Below are positions 22,216 through 31,912 of a stretch of DNA of 64,000 bases, piece after piece. The notes under the pieces are model-generated. The model was given only the letters and a program-made list of their open reading frames with translations, was not told the origin of the DNA and searched no databases. Source of the stretch: Prorocentrum cordatum (Eukaryota; Sar; Dinophyceae; Prorocentrales; Prorocentraceae); assembly GCA_963575745.1 (NCBI GenBank), contig CAUYUJ010016704.1, positions 188,001-252,000 on the forward strand. The letters are read 5' to 3'. Numbering within the stretch: position 1 is the stretch's first letter; every line of letters starts with the position of its first letter. The translations under genes and the position numbers were made by a program.

Positions 22216-22560
22216 TTCCCGCGCGCATGGCTTTCAGATGGTCTCGGGCCAGGCCCGCCTCCGGCAGCTGTGCGCCCCTGCCCACGCCCCTGTCAGCGGG
22301 CTGCCCCGCCACAGCGTTCTGCGCCGGACACGGCTGGAGAGCGAGGCGTGCGTGTGGCAGCCTGACCACCTTGCACAGCGCCTTCCAACACATTTGCGTC
22401 CTCGTGCTGATGCTCCTCCTCGTCATCCCTCCATTTCCCCTTCCCCCCACCTCCCCAGTAGTCTCCGACGTTCTCCAGAGCCAGAGGCTTCCAGAAATCC
22501 AATGGAAAGGAACATAGCAATAAAAAACGATCGAACGCCGAGGGCGAGCTTTAGCATTTC
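22216..22560. other. no gene seen; flank of the large retrotransposon
   Basis: Unique sequence followed by a CTC tract (about 22558-22590) that forms the left edge of the retrotransposon target. Confidence 0.4.
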
Positions 22561-22593
22561 CTCCTCCTCCTCCTTCTCCTCCTCCTCCTCATC

Positions 22594-22644
22594 ATGCTTC
22601 TTCTATTCTCTGTGAGCAAGCTCCTGCTGTCTCCGCAGCTTCTC
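22594..22644 (+). repeat. terminal repeat A1
   Basis: 51 bp, from 'atgcttcttctattctctgt' to 'ctgtctccgcagcttctc'. It matches A2 (39886-39936) with one mismatch and marks the left end of the element. The '...tctccgcag' part resembles a 3' splice site. Confidence 0.85.
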
Positions 22645-22685
22645 TGCCCAAGTGCCCCCCCGTCGGCCGCGCGTGCGGACGCCTT

Positions 22686-23210
22686 ATGCAGGCGGTCGCA
22701 CAAGCGGCTCTCGGGGGCGCTGGGGAGATCTTCTTCAGGGGGCTGCGGGCCGCGCTCTACGAGCGGCTCGTGTCTGCCCCCCACTCTGTGCTTCAGGACC
22801 AAGGGCCTCCTGCGCCTGCCTGGTCCATCCAGCAGGCGGACTCGTCCGAGGGTGAGGGGGCTTACTGCCCCCTCCCTTCGGCGGGTTCCGCCTGCCCCAC
22901 CGTCTGCCTTGGGCTGGCGGTGGATCTGAGCGGCGGGGTCTCTCCCTGGCTGCTCAGCACGGTCGTCGCCCTCCTTTGGGTGACGGCCGCGTGCAGCGCC
23001 TGCGCAGGCTGCTGCTTCGGGCTGCTGGGCCCGTACGTGTGGCGGAGGCTCAGGGCCTCCGCCTGGCCGCGCGGTGCGGTTCCTGCTTCCCCTGAGCAGG
23101 ACCGCCGGGCGGCGCGAGCGCTGGCTTACGGGGTTCCGCCTCGGCCTCGAGCGCTCGAGCGGGCAGGCGCCCAGCATTCGGGCGGCAGTTCCCACGACAG
23201 CGCCCATTGA
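22686..23210 (+). CDS. ORF0, small predicted membrane protein of the retrotransposon
   Basis: 174 codons from ATG 22686 to TGA 23208-23210. One clear hydrophobic segment, 'WLLSTVVALLWVTAACSACA' and on to 'FGLLGPYVW' (residues about 90-117), is followed by a basic stretch (WRRLRASAWPR), so a single-pass membrane anchor is likely. It lies between A1 and the Gag-like ORF. The stop overlaps the next start as TGATG. The 3' part recurs in the second segment (29785-29977), also open. I know of no such ORF in described DIRS elements. It may be an accessory gene or the N-terminal part of Gag. Low similarity to anything I recognise; coding status is inferred from the open frame, the hydrophobic segment and position. 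Confidence 0.5.
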   Translation: MQAVAQAALGGAGEIFFRGLRAALYERLVSAPHSVLQDQGPPAPAWSIQQADSSEGEGAYCPLPSAGSACPTVCLGLAVDLSGGVSPWLLSTVVALLWVTAACSACAGCCFGLLGPYVWRRLRASAWPRGAVPASPEQDRRAARALAYGVPPRPRALERAGAQHSGGSSHDSAH

Positions 23211-25150
23211 TGGCTGAGCTGCCACCAGTTGGCGGAGGGCCTCTATGGCCCGAGCTCTACCCATTCGCGGCTCCCACGGCTCGCGATTACGCACGATGGC
23301 GCCTAGACGACGGCGACACCAGCTGGGCAGCTATCCCCCTCGCGTCTCGAGAAGGGGGCATCCTTCTGGCCCTGCCTGGCGCCTTTCGCTCTACGGCGGA
23401 GCTCGTGGCTGCCGAGGCGGATGGCTTTGCAGGAATGATGGGCCCTTTCCAGCTAGTGGACGTCCAGCTCCAGGGGGCCGCTTCACGGCCGCTCGCCACT
23501 ACTGCATCCGTCCTCGTAGTAGACATCGAGGTTGCAGAGCTCGAGCTCGAGTCGCTTTACCCTCTAGAGGTCGGGGAGGACGCAGTCATCGTTCCCTTCG
23601 CCGAGGTGCGGGGCCGCGTCTATTGGCCACATCCTTCGGGGGTTCGGGTGCTTCGCGAGGGCTTCGCACGCTTGCACGGCGCCCCGCCTACTGCAGGAGA
23701 AGAGCCGCTCCCAGGGGCCGGTCGGGCTACTCCCTATCACTCTGCCGACGAGATGGAGGAACCCGAGGGGTTCGCGGCCGACGGGGAAGCCGACCGCACG
23801 GCCCCAAGTGCGCGATCTCCCGCGGACGCTGGAGCGCCGCGCGGCCCGCCCGCGAAGCGCGCGGGCACCGCCGCGCCGCCACGGGTTGCGGGTCCCGCTC
23901 CGATCGCTCCTGGTGCCCCTGCAGCGTCTCTGGACGACGGGGCTCCTATGACCCGTGCCGAAGTAGCTGCCGAAATGCGCGCCTTGCTTGCAGCCCACGC
24001 GGCCTCCACGATGGTCGGCAGACCCGAGCCGCTGGGCCCCGCGCCGGCTGCCCGGAGCGATCGGCCCGAGGTGCCTCAGCTTTTCAGCGACGAAGCGGCG
24101 CGCCTCGGGCTGGATCCTGCGGGGATCGAGGCCGTCCTGTCTCACGCGCCCGTGGCCCCACAGCGGGTCTCCGCGCGTCCCAAGGGTCCGACCTCCGCGC
24201 TGGTCTCGGCGCGGGAAAAGGCGCGCTCTCTTGCTGTCCCTCGGGCCCCTTCGTCCGGTTTCGGGCCGATGGGTCCCCCGCCGCCACCTGGGCTAGCCCA
24301 TCCCGCTGCGGTCGACGGCTTTGCCGAGGCGGGCGGCGCCGACGGGTCAGAGCCGCCCCATGCGGCCAATCCGACGGACTTCAGCCTCATGCTACAGTGC
24401 CTGCACCAGTCCCTCCTATTGCAGCAGGGGCGGGGCCAACGCCCAACCGTCCATCCGCTTCTGGGGACCCTGAGCGACTCAGCTCAAATTCCGCCCACGA
24501 GCTCGGGCGACCCCGCGCCCGCATCGGCCCAGATGGGGGGCATTGCTCGGAGGCGCGAGTGGCAGCAAGCGCTGCTACAGCACGGCCCCGATGTGCGAGG
24601 ACTGAGGAAGGAGAATTTGGCCCGTGTCCTGGGCGTGGAAGTCAGCGCCGTGACCCCCATGGCCATGCATCAGTATTTTCGGGAGCACAGTCCCTTGGGG
24701 GCTCAGCCGACGACGCACGAGTTGTTGACGCATTTCGCCTTCCTCAGCGCCGAGCTGTGGCGGGCCTGCGAAGAGGGCAACCCCGAGAGAGTCCAGACTT
24801 TACTGACGTGTCAGTGCATGTTCATCGACCAGCTGGCGGGGGACCGCGGCTATCTCGAGGCCGCCTGGTTCCTTACGGGGCTGGAGCCTCCCCCGTGTCG
24901 CGTGACCAGTCGTCACACGGAGCGCGAGGCCCAGACCCCGTTCTCACCCCTGGTGGATCCTCGCTGGCTGTCGGCGCAGGGCGAATACGTGAAGGAGCTG
25001 CAAGCATTTCGGGCGCGTCTCGACGCCGAGCGCGCCGTCGCGCTTCCCAAGCATCCACCTCATCAGCCCAAGCAGCCCAAGGTTTCGAAGCCCCCCGTCA
25101 AGTCCCAGGGTGCGTCCAAGGCACCGAAGGCGGGGCCCAAGAAGGACTGA
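23210..25150 (+). CDS. Gag-like ORF1 of the retrotransposon (segment 1, intact)
   Basis: 646 codons from ATG 23210 (TGATG overlap with ORF0) to TGA 25148-25150. The N-terminal third is acidic and globular, beginning 'MAELPPVGGGPLWPELYPFA' and including 'ASVLVVDIEVAELELESLYP'. The middle is Ala/Pro/Gly-rich and probably disordered. The C-terminal part, 'LARVLGVEVSAVTPMAMHQY' to 'FIDQLAGDRGYLEAAWFLTG', is helical and resembles a capsid-type domain. The end is Lys/Pro-rich ('HPPHQPKQPKVSKPPVKSQG'), suited to nucleic-acid binding. No CCHC zinc knuckle is present. Position before RT supports a structural role; assignment as Gag is by position. Segment 2 has a broken copy. Confidence 0.6.
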   Translation: MAELPPVGGGPLWPELYPFAAPTARDYARWRLDDGDTSWAAIPLASREGGILLALPGAFRSTAELVAAEADGFAGMMGPFQLVDVQLQGAASRPLATTASVLVVDIEVAELELESLYPLEVGEDAVIVPFAEVRGRVYWPHPSGVRVLREGFARLHGAPPTAGEEPLPGAGRATPYHSADEMEEPEGFAADGEADRTAPSARSPADAGAPRGPPAKRAGTAAPPRVAGPAPIAPGAPAASLDDGAPMTRAEVAAEMRALLAAHAASTMVGRPEPLGPAPAARSDRPEVPQLFSDEAARLGLDPAGIEAVLSHAPVAPQRVSARPKGPTSALVSAREKARSLAVPRAPSSGFGPMGPPPPPGLAHPAAVDGFAEAGGADGSEPPHAANPTDFSLMLQCLHQSLLLQQGRGQRPTVHPLLGTLSDSAQIPPTSSGDPAPASAQMGGIARRREWQQALLQHGPDVRGLRKENLARVLGVEVSAVTPMAMHQYFREHSPLGAQPTTHELLTHFAFLSAELWRACEEGNPERVQTLLTCQCMFIDQLAGDRGYLEAAWFLTGLEPPPCRVTSRHTEREAQTPFSPLVDPRWLSAQGEYVKELQAFRARLDAERAVALPKHPPHQPKQPKVSKPPVKSQGASKAPKAGPKKD

Positions 25151-28100
25151 GGGCGCCTTTGGCGCCCGCCTCCTGGAAGGGTGGGCCTTCGCGGGGCCGG
25201 GGTACGCCGCCGCGCACAGTCTGCACCGACGCTGTTGCGGCTGCTAGGCGCGTTTGGGCTCAGCGAGGGCGCGAGGGTAGGAATGCGCTCTTCCAGCGAT
25301 GCTGTTGCGGCCCCGCAGGGAGGAGTACGTTCCGCCACCACGCCCTTCGCTCTGCTCCGAACCGCTTCTCGGATCCCTTCGGCCATTTTGGCCGGCGCCT
25401 GCCTCAGTCGCGCGCGCCCTCCAGGGGGCCTGCAGCTCCTGATGTTGGTGTCCCTGCTGGTGCCTGTTCTCCTTCAAGCACCCCTGCTGCACTTGCCAAA
25501 GTCGCGCCATTCGTCGCTGACTTGTCTGCCTTGCTGCGCCTGTTTCCAGGCGCGAACATTGATATCACCCACTGGGCGGCAGCGCTGTCCCAGGTTGGGA
25601 TGGGTGCTCGATGTTCTCTTGGATCTTTCTCCCGCTCATCTACGCGTGCAATGGACAGGGACGACCCGTACTTTTTGGGGCCGCCTCCCCGCGATCCTTG
25701 GCCGTGCCCGCCTGCTCACCTCTTGGTCCCCCGCCTGACGGCTTGTCGGCGAGGCGCAGGGAGCGCTGGAGATTGCGGCGCGCGGCGCGGACGCTCGCGC
25801 AGTATTCTGTTATTGCGTTGAACTGGCTCACTTTGGGCCATCCTAGCCTCGCTCCCGCCGAGGCTCGTGTCCGCGCCACGGTCTCGCCCTGCCAGGAGGG
25901 CGTCCGCACCCGTATCGAACGGTTGTGTCGGATCGCAGTTCGCCTTGCCCGTGGCGGCAAGAGCGACTTAGGTCGAGCCTTCGCCAAGTTCGACTCCACT
26001 GAGGTCTCGCTCCATGGCCTGGCCACCCATGTTGCAGCTTTGGAGGCCTCCTTCACTTCCTCTTCTTCCGTACCCGCCCCCATGCGGCACTGCCCGACCA
26101 GCGCTCCTTCTGTGCATGGTTCGTTGGCGGCTGCGGCGGCTTGGGACTCCACCCAGGCCGAGCCCTTCGATTTGAAAGTCAGGGCGTCTCGCATCAAGTG
26201 GGATTATTCGCCAGAGTTTGATCCCGTACCCTTCCTCTCCGACGCTCGAGTCCGCGAAGCTTTCATCGATCCAGAGGTGATGCGGCTACCGGCATCAGAG
26301 TGGCCTGCTGGCCAGAAGGGAGCGCGCGTCCAAATGGACCGCGCCGAGCTGTGGGCCCTACTCCAGAAGTGGGATGCCTGTGGCGCCCTGTACCTGACTC
26401 CTGCTTCGGACCTCGCCTGGGATGAAGCCTGTGTAGCTTTCAGGGTACCGAAGGACAGCGATTTCGACAGGCTGATCCTGAACCCCACGGTCGTGAACAG
26501 CCGCTGTGCTTCAATTTCGTCCAGCACCCAGCGCCTTGGCCAAGGTTTCCTGCTGTGCCGGTTGGGGCTGGCACCTGGGGAATGGCTGGCAGTTTCTTGT
26601 GACGACCTACGGGAGTTTTACTACACTTTCCGCGTCCCTCCCGCGCGCGCCAGACGTAACGCCCTGCGCGTTCGTCTGCCATCATCTCGCTTCAAGGCCT
26701 TTCGAGCCTGGCGCCCCGAGCTTGAAGGTGTGGATGTCGCGCCCTGCCTCAATGCTTTGGCGATGGGCGACAACATGGCTGTGGAGATTGCCAACTCTGC
26801 GCATGAAGGCGTCTTGCACAGCTTCGGGGCTTTGCGGCCTCACGAGCAGGTTGTCCACCGCTCGCCCTTCCCGCGGGGCCCGTTTGTCGAGATGCTGAAT
26901 ATTGATGACCATACAGGTTTTCAGAAGCTCTCGTGGCGTGGCTCCGCTCCTCGCCCCGACGACCCGTGTCGCCGTGATCGCGAGGTCTTTGCCGCCTGTG
27001 ATGCGGGCTACCCGCGCGTGGGCCTGATACAGCATCCAGGCAAGCGCGCGCGCGGCGAAACGCACAAGGTGGTGGTGGGCGCCGAGGTGGAGGGGCGCAT
27101 AGGCATCGTCTGCGCTCCTCTTGTGCGGACGGTGGCATTGTGCAGACTGACCCTGATCCAAATCTACCTCGGGATCACCACCCGCTCCCTGCTAGCCTCT
27201 CTTGTGGGCTGCTGGGTCCAGGTCTTCCTCTATCGCCGCCCGATGCTCGCCATCTTTACGCACGTCTACAACTTCTTGTCGCGCCTGGCGACCGAGGACG
27301 GCATCGAATACGACTTGCCCTCTTATGTTCGCGACGAGCTTCTGGCCTGCACCTTTTTAGCCTTTACGGCTATAACCGACCTTCGGGCGCAGCCTTGCCC
27401 CGAGGTGTTCGGTGCGGACGCGTCTCTCGGCTGGGGGGGCGTTGTCCGCGCTCCTATCAGCCCGCAGCTCTCCGCCGAGCTGTGGCGCAGATCGGAGCAC
27501 GGGGGGTGGCACACGAGTCTGCACAATCGGAGCCTCCTCGCCGTACTCAGCCGCGGCGTGCCCTTGGGCCCTGAGCTCACCCAACTGCATCACGACCTGG
27601 GGCTCCCGTCTATTGAGCCCCCCGTCGCGCCGCGTTGGGTCACCGAGCTATCAGAGGCGCTGCGCTTTCGGCTCGCGTACAAATGGGAGTTTCGCATGCC
27701 TCGTCACATCACTATCCTTGAGACCACAGTGTATAAGAGTCTGTGCAAATACTGTTGTGTTCGCCTCCCTGACTCTCGTATCCCCGTTCTCCTGGATTCA
27801 AAAGTGGCTTTGGGCGCGACCGCGCACGGGCGCAGCAGCTCTCCTGGTCTATCTCATGTTCTCTCGACCACTTTGCCCTATGTGATAGGAGGAGGGTTAT
27901 ATATGGGAGGCATGTACGTGCCCACGGACGTGCATAGGGCCGACGATCCCACGCGCAACCGTGCGGTGAGGCCCCCGTCTCGTGACCCTCCCGCCTGGTT
28001 AGTGGAAGCAGCGAGAGGAGAATTTACTCGCTTTGATTGCATCGCGTACGCCGACTCCCGCTCGTCATTCCCTACTTGTCTCTGGGGCCGATTTGTTGCG

Positions 28101-29684
28101 CAGCTTGTGGCTCGAGGCCCCGAGGGGTTGCTCAGCCACCGTTGGGCGGCCGCCCCCCCCCTCTCTGCGGGCGCGGGGATGGCCGCCGACGCCGCCGGCG
28201 ACGGCGCCCAGGGCGAAGCCCTCGACCCCTCGGGCGCCGCCGAGAGCAGCAGCGAAGCTGCTCTCGCCAGCGGAGAGCGTCGCGGGCCTCGCAACGCGCT
28301 CTTCGCTGACAGCGACCGGCCTTTCACATCCACAGCAGACGCCACGCCCAAAGCGTCTGCGTCCTCGGAGGGCGGCTCGCACGGCCCCGACCCTGCCGCC
28401 GCCAGCGCTGGTTCGGCTCCCCCGGCCGCCAAGCGTGCTCCGCCTCTGGCCCTCCGCTCCAAGGCCGCGGCGGCCCCTCCGCCTGCGATCGGGGGGGGCT
28501 CGTCGCGCGTCGGCTCACGGGAAGCGCCAAAGGGGGCCACGGCTGCTACCCCCCGCATATTCCAGCGAGCGGCCAGGGTGAGCGCCTCTCGCCAACTGCT
28601 TGGCGTCGTGGACGGGGCCTCGCGCAGCACCATCGAAGCCGCCTTCAGGCGCCAGTCCCTAGTCTACCATCCAGACAGGACTCCTGCGCACTTGGGGGCC
28701 GATGAGCGAGCAGCCCGCGCGCTCAACTGGAAGCAGCTCTGTGACACCAAGTCAGTGTTGCTCCAGGCCCTCTCGCAGGCCGCCGCGCCGCCCGCTGGTC
28801 CTAGCACGGGCGGTGACGGTCCTGCCGCTCGCGCCTACGCCCAGGCAAAAGCGGCAGGGAAGGGCGCCCGCAAGGGCAAGCTGGCTCCGGGGTCGACCAT
28901 GGCCCTTCAGGCGCTCGAGGAAGCGGTCTCTTCGCGGGTCGCCCTGGCGAGTGCCGAGCTGGCCCCTCGGGCTGCCCTCCCCGCCTCGGGCGCGCCTCTC
29001 CCAAGGAGCGGGGTTTCGTCTGCCCTCGCGACGCGGGCGGCTGAGTCTGATGCCATCCTCGCCTCCGCCGTGTCGCGCGGCCGCGTGGAGCTCGACGCAC
29101 TCCGCACCGCGCGTGCCGACGCCACCAGGCGCACGGTGCAGGCTCCTGCACGCGGCGAAGGCGAGCGTGCCGTCGCTCGCGCCGAGCTCGCGGAAGGGAT
29201 GGCCGATCGCGCCTACTTCCGACGCTTGCGCGAGGCCGCCAGTCGTGAGGCCGCGGGCTTGCCGCGTACGGCTCCCGTCCAGCTGGGTCGGGATTGGCGC
29301 AAAACTCTGCGCGCCGTCCTGCACAACGCTGAGGTCTCGACGGGCCTCGCCAACGCGGATCGTGCCGCTCGTGCTGGGGACGCCCCCGCGTCGTCCACTG
29401 GGCGCTCTCTGGCCGAGGTGGAAGCTGTGGACCCGCGCGCCTTGGCGAGACCTGCCGACGACCCAGCGTCCAGCTTCAGCCGTCGTGAGGGGCGCGCGGT
29501 CCGCGCCCGCCTTGGCCCGCGGGACGAAGCTGTCGAGGACCAGCCCAATCGCGGGGGTCACGCGCCGCACTCCGCCTCGCGCACGGGCGCCACGCGCAAC
29601 AGGCGCGCCAAGAAGCAGCGGCGAGCTTCGACGGCGGCGCTCCCCGCCCCTGAGGGGGGGGCCGCCACGACGCCGGGCCGCAGG
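25151..29684 (+). pseudogene. reverse transcriptase-RNase H-J domain polyprotein (segment 1; frameshifted, cut by gap)
   Basis: The N-terminal part is in frame 1 ('VAPFVADLSALLRLFPGANI', about 25500-25560). Near 25711 one C is missing relative to segment 2 and coding moves to the frame of 25611-29684. RT motifs: A 'DDLREFYYTFRV' (catalytic Asp 26604-26606, before Leu), B 'LAMGDNMAVEIA' (26757-26792), C 'LNIDDHTGF' with the Asp pair at 26904-26909. RNase H: 'VFGADASLGWGGVV' (Asp 27417-27419), 'LLDSKVALGATAHGRSSS', and 'VPTDVHRADDPTR'. After an Ala/Pro linker comes a J domain (28581-28776), 'LLGVVDGASRSTIEAAFRRQ' and 'YHPDRTPAHLGADER', with HPD at 28668-28676. A long Ala/Arg-rich helical region follows to the gap. 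Its start is not an obvious ATG; frameshifting, splicing or fusion from Gag is possible. Confidence 0.85.
25276..25325 (+). promoter_or_regulatory. conserved 50-bp block at the Gag/Pol junction
   Basis: The block 'ggtaggaatgcgctcttcca' ... 'gttgcggccccgcagggagg' recurs almost base for base at 37555-37604 near the start of the recombinase ORF, and in segment 2 at 32039-32088. It ends in 'ccccgcag|g', a splice-acceptor-like string also similar to 'tctccgcag' in the A repeats. Function unknown; splice/trans-splice acceptor or translation signal are candidates. Confidence 0.4.
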
Positions 29685-29784
29685 NNNNNNNNNNNNNNNN
29701 NNNNNNNNNNNNNNNNNNNNNNNNNNNNNNNNNNNNNNNNNNNNNNNNNNNNNNNNNNNNNNNNNNNNNNNNNNNNNNNNNNNN
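29685..29784. other. assembly gap of exactly 100 N
   Basis: The left contig ends inside pol (equivalent to about 36447). The right contig begins at a point equivalent to 23017. The two sides overlap by about 6.66 kb, so the gap does not represent a true unknown interval of this length. Confidence 0.95.
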
Positions 29785-29977
29785 TCGGGCTGCTGGCCCG
29801 TACGTGTGGCGGAGGCTCAGGGCCTCCGCCTGGCCGCGCGGTGCGGTTCCTGCTTCCCCTGAGCAGGACCGCCGTGCGGCGCGAGCGCTGGCTTACGGGG
29901 TTCCGCCTCGGCCTCGTGCGCTCGAGCGGGCAGGCGCCCAGCATTCGGGCGGCAGTTCCCACGACAGCGCCCATTGA
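29785..29977 (+). CDS. ORF0 3' end (segment 2, partial)
   Basis: Begins at the contig edge, equivalent to 23017, and is collinear with the 3' third of ORF0, including the TGATG overlap (stop 29975-29977, next ATG 29977). One G of a 'ctgggc' string near the contig edge is missing relative to segment 1, as edge sequence often is. Confidence 0.45.
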
Positions 29978-31912
29978 TGGCTGAGCTGCCACCAGTTGGC
30001 GGAGGGCCTCTATGGCCCGAGCTCTACCCAGTCGCGGCTCCCACGGCTCGCGATTACGCACGATGGCGCCTAGACGACGGCGACACCAGCTGGGCAGCTA
30101 TCCCCCTCGCGTCTCGAGAAGGGGGCATCCTTCTGGCCCTGCCTGGCGCCTTTCGCTCTTCGGCGGAGCTCGTGGCTGCCGAGGCGGATGGCTTTGCAGG
30201 AATGATAGGCCCTTTCCAGCTAGTGGACGTCCAGCTCCAGGGGGCCGCTTCACGGCCGCTCGCCACTACTGCATCCGTCCTCGTCGTAGACATCGAGGTT
30301 GCAGAGCTCGAGCTCGAGTCGCTTTACCCTCTAGAGGTCGGGGAGGACGCAGTCATCGTTCCCTTTGCCGAGGTGCGGGGCCGCGTCTATTGGCCACATC
30401 CTTCGGGGGTTCGGGTGCTTCGCGAGGGCTACGCACGCTTGCACGGCGCCCCGCCTACTGCAGGAGAAGAGCCGCTCCCAGGGGCCGATCGGGCTACTCC
30501 CTATCACTCTGCCGACGAGATGGAGGACCCCGAGGGGTTCGCGGCCGACGGGGAAGCCGACCGCACGGCCCCAAGTGCGCGATCTCCCGCGGACGCTGGA
30601 GCGCCGCGCGGCCCGCCCGCGAAGCGCGCGGGCACCGCCGCGCCGCCACGGGTTGCGGGTCCCGCTCCGATCGTTCCTGGTGCCCCTGCGGCGTCTCTGG
30701 ACGACGGGGCTCCTATGACCCGTGCCGAAGTAGCTGCCGAAATGCGCGCCTTGCTTGCAGCCCACGCGGCCTCCACGATGGTCGGCAGACCCGAGCCGGC
30801 CCCGCGCCGGCTGCCCGGAGCGATCGGCCCGAGGTGCCTCAGCTTTTCAGCGACGAAGCGGTGCGCCTCGGGCTGGATCCTGCGGGGATCGAGGCCGTCC
30901 TGTCTCACGCGCCCGTGGCCCCACAGCGGGTCTCCGCGCGTCCCAAGGGTCCGACCTCCGCGCTGGTCTCGGCGTGGGAAAAGGCGCGCTCTCTTGCTGT
31001 CCCACGGGCCCCTTCGTCCGGTTTCGGAGCGATGGGCCCCCCGCCGCCACCTGGGCTAGCCCATCCCGCTGCGGCCGACGGCTTTGCCGAGGCGGGCGGC
31101 GCCGACGGGTCAGAGCCGCCCCATGCGGCCAATCCGACGGACTTCAGCCTCATGCTACAGTGCCTGCACCAGTCCCTCCTTTTGCAGCAGGGGCGGGGCC
31201 ATCGCCCAACCGTCCATCCGCTTCTGGGGACCCTGAGCGACTCAGCTCAAATTCCGCCACGAGCTCGGGCGACCCCGCGCCCGCATCGGCCCAGATGGGG
31301 GGCATTGCTCGGAGGCGCGAGTGGCAGCAAGCGCTGCTACAGCACGGCCCCGATGTGCGAGGACTGATGAAGGAGAATTTGGCTCGTGTCCTGGGCGTGG
31401 AAGTCAGCGCCGTGACCCCCATGGCCATGCATCAGTATTTTCGGGAGCACAGCCCCTTGGGGGCTCAGCCGACGACGCGCGAGTTGTTGACGCATTTCGC
31501 CTTCCTCAGCGCCGAGCTGTGGCGGGCCTGCGAAGAGGGCAACCCCGAGAGAGTCCAGACTTTACTGACGTGTCAGTGCATGTTCATCGACCAGCTGGCG
31601 GGGGACCGCGGCTATCTCGAGGCCGCCTGGTTCCTTACGGGGCTGGAGCCTCCCCCGTGTCGCGTGACCAGTCTTCACACGGAGCGCGAGGCCCAGGCCC
31701 CGTTCTCACCCCTGGTGGATCCTCGCTGGCTGTCGGCGCAGGGCGAACACGTGAAGGAGCTGCAAGCATTTCGGGCGCGTCTCGACGCCGAGCGCGCCGT
31801 CGCGCTCCCCAAGCATCCACCTCATCAGCCCAAGCAGCCCAAGGTTTCGAAGCCCCCCGTCAAGTCCCAGGGTGCGTCCAAGGCACCGAAGGCGGTGCCC
31901 AAGAAGGACTGA
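29977..31912 (+). pseudogene. Gag-like ORF1 (segment 2, two frameshifts)
   Basis: Collinear with 23210-25150 but broken. Four bases ('ctgg') are missing near 30798 and one C near 31258, moving the coding frame twice; the last part is read in the frame ending at 31912. Elsewhere differences are scattered substitutions. The ATG and the TGATG junction with ORF0 are kept. Either this genomic copy is dead or the indels are sequencing errors. Confidence 0.75.

Noticed and set aside
22566-23294. Minus-strand frame of 247 residues over the left end of the retrotransposon
   Set aside because: Antisense shadow of ORF0 and the Gag start; the + strand has the element order and the TGATG junction.
25376-25400. 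'ggccattttggccggc' as a spliced-leader relic
   Set aside because: It is palindromic and matches only the inner 11 bases of the leader, within retrotransposon sequence present in both segments.
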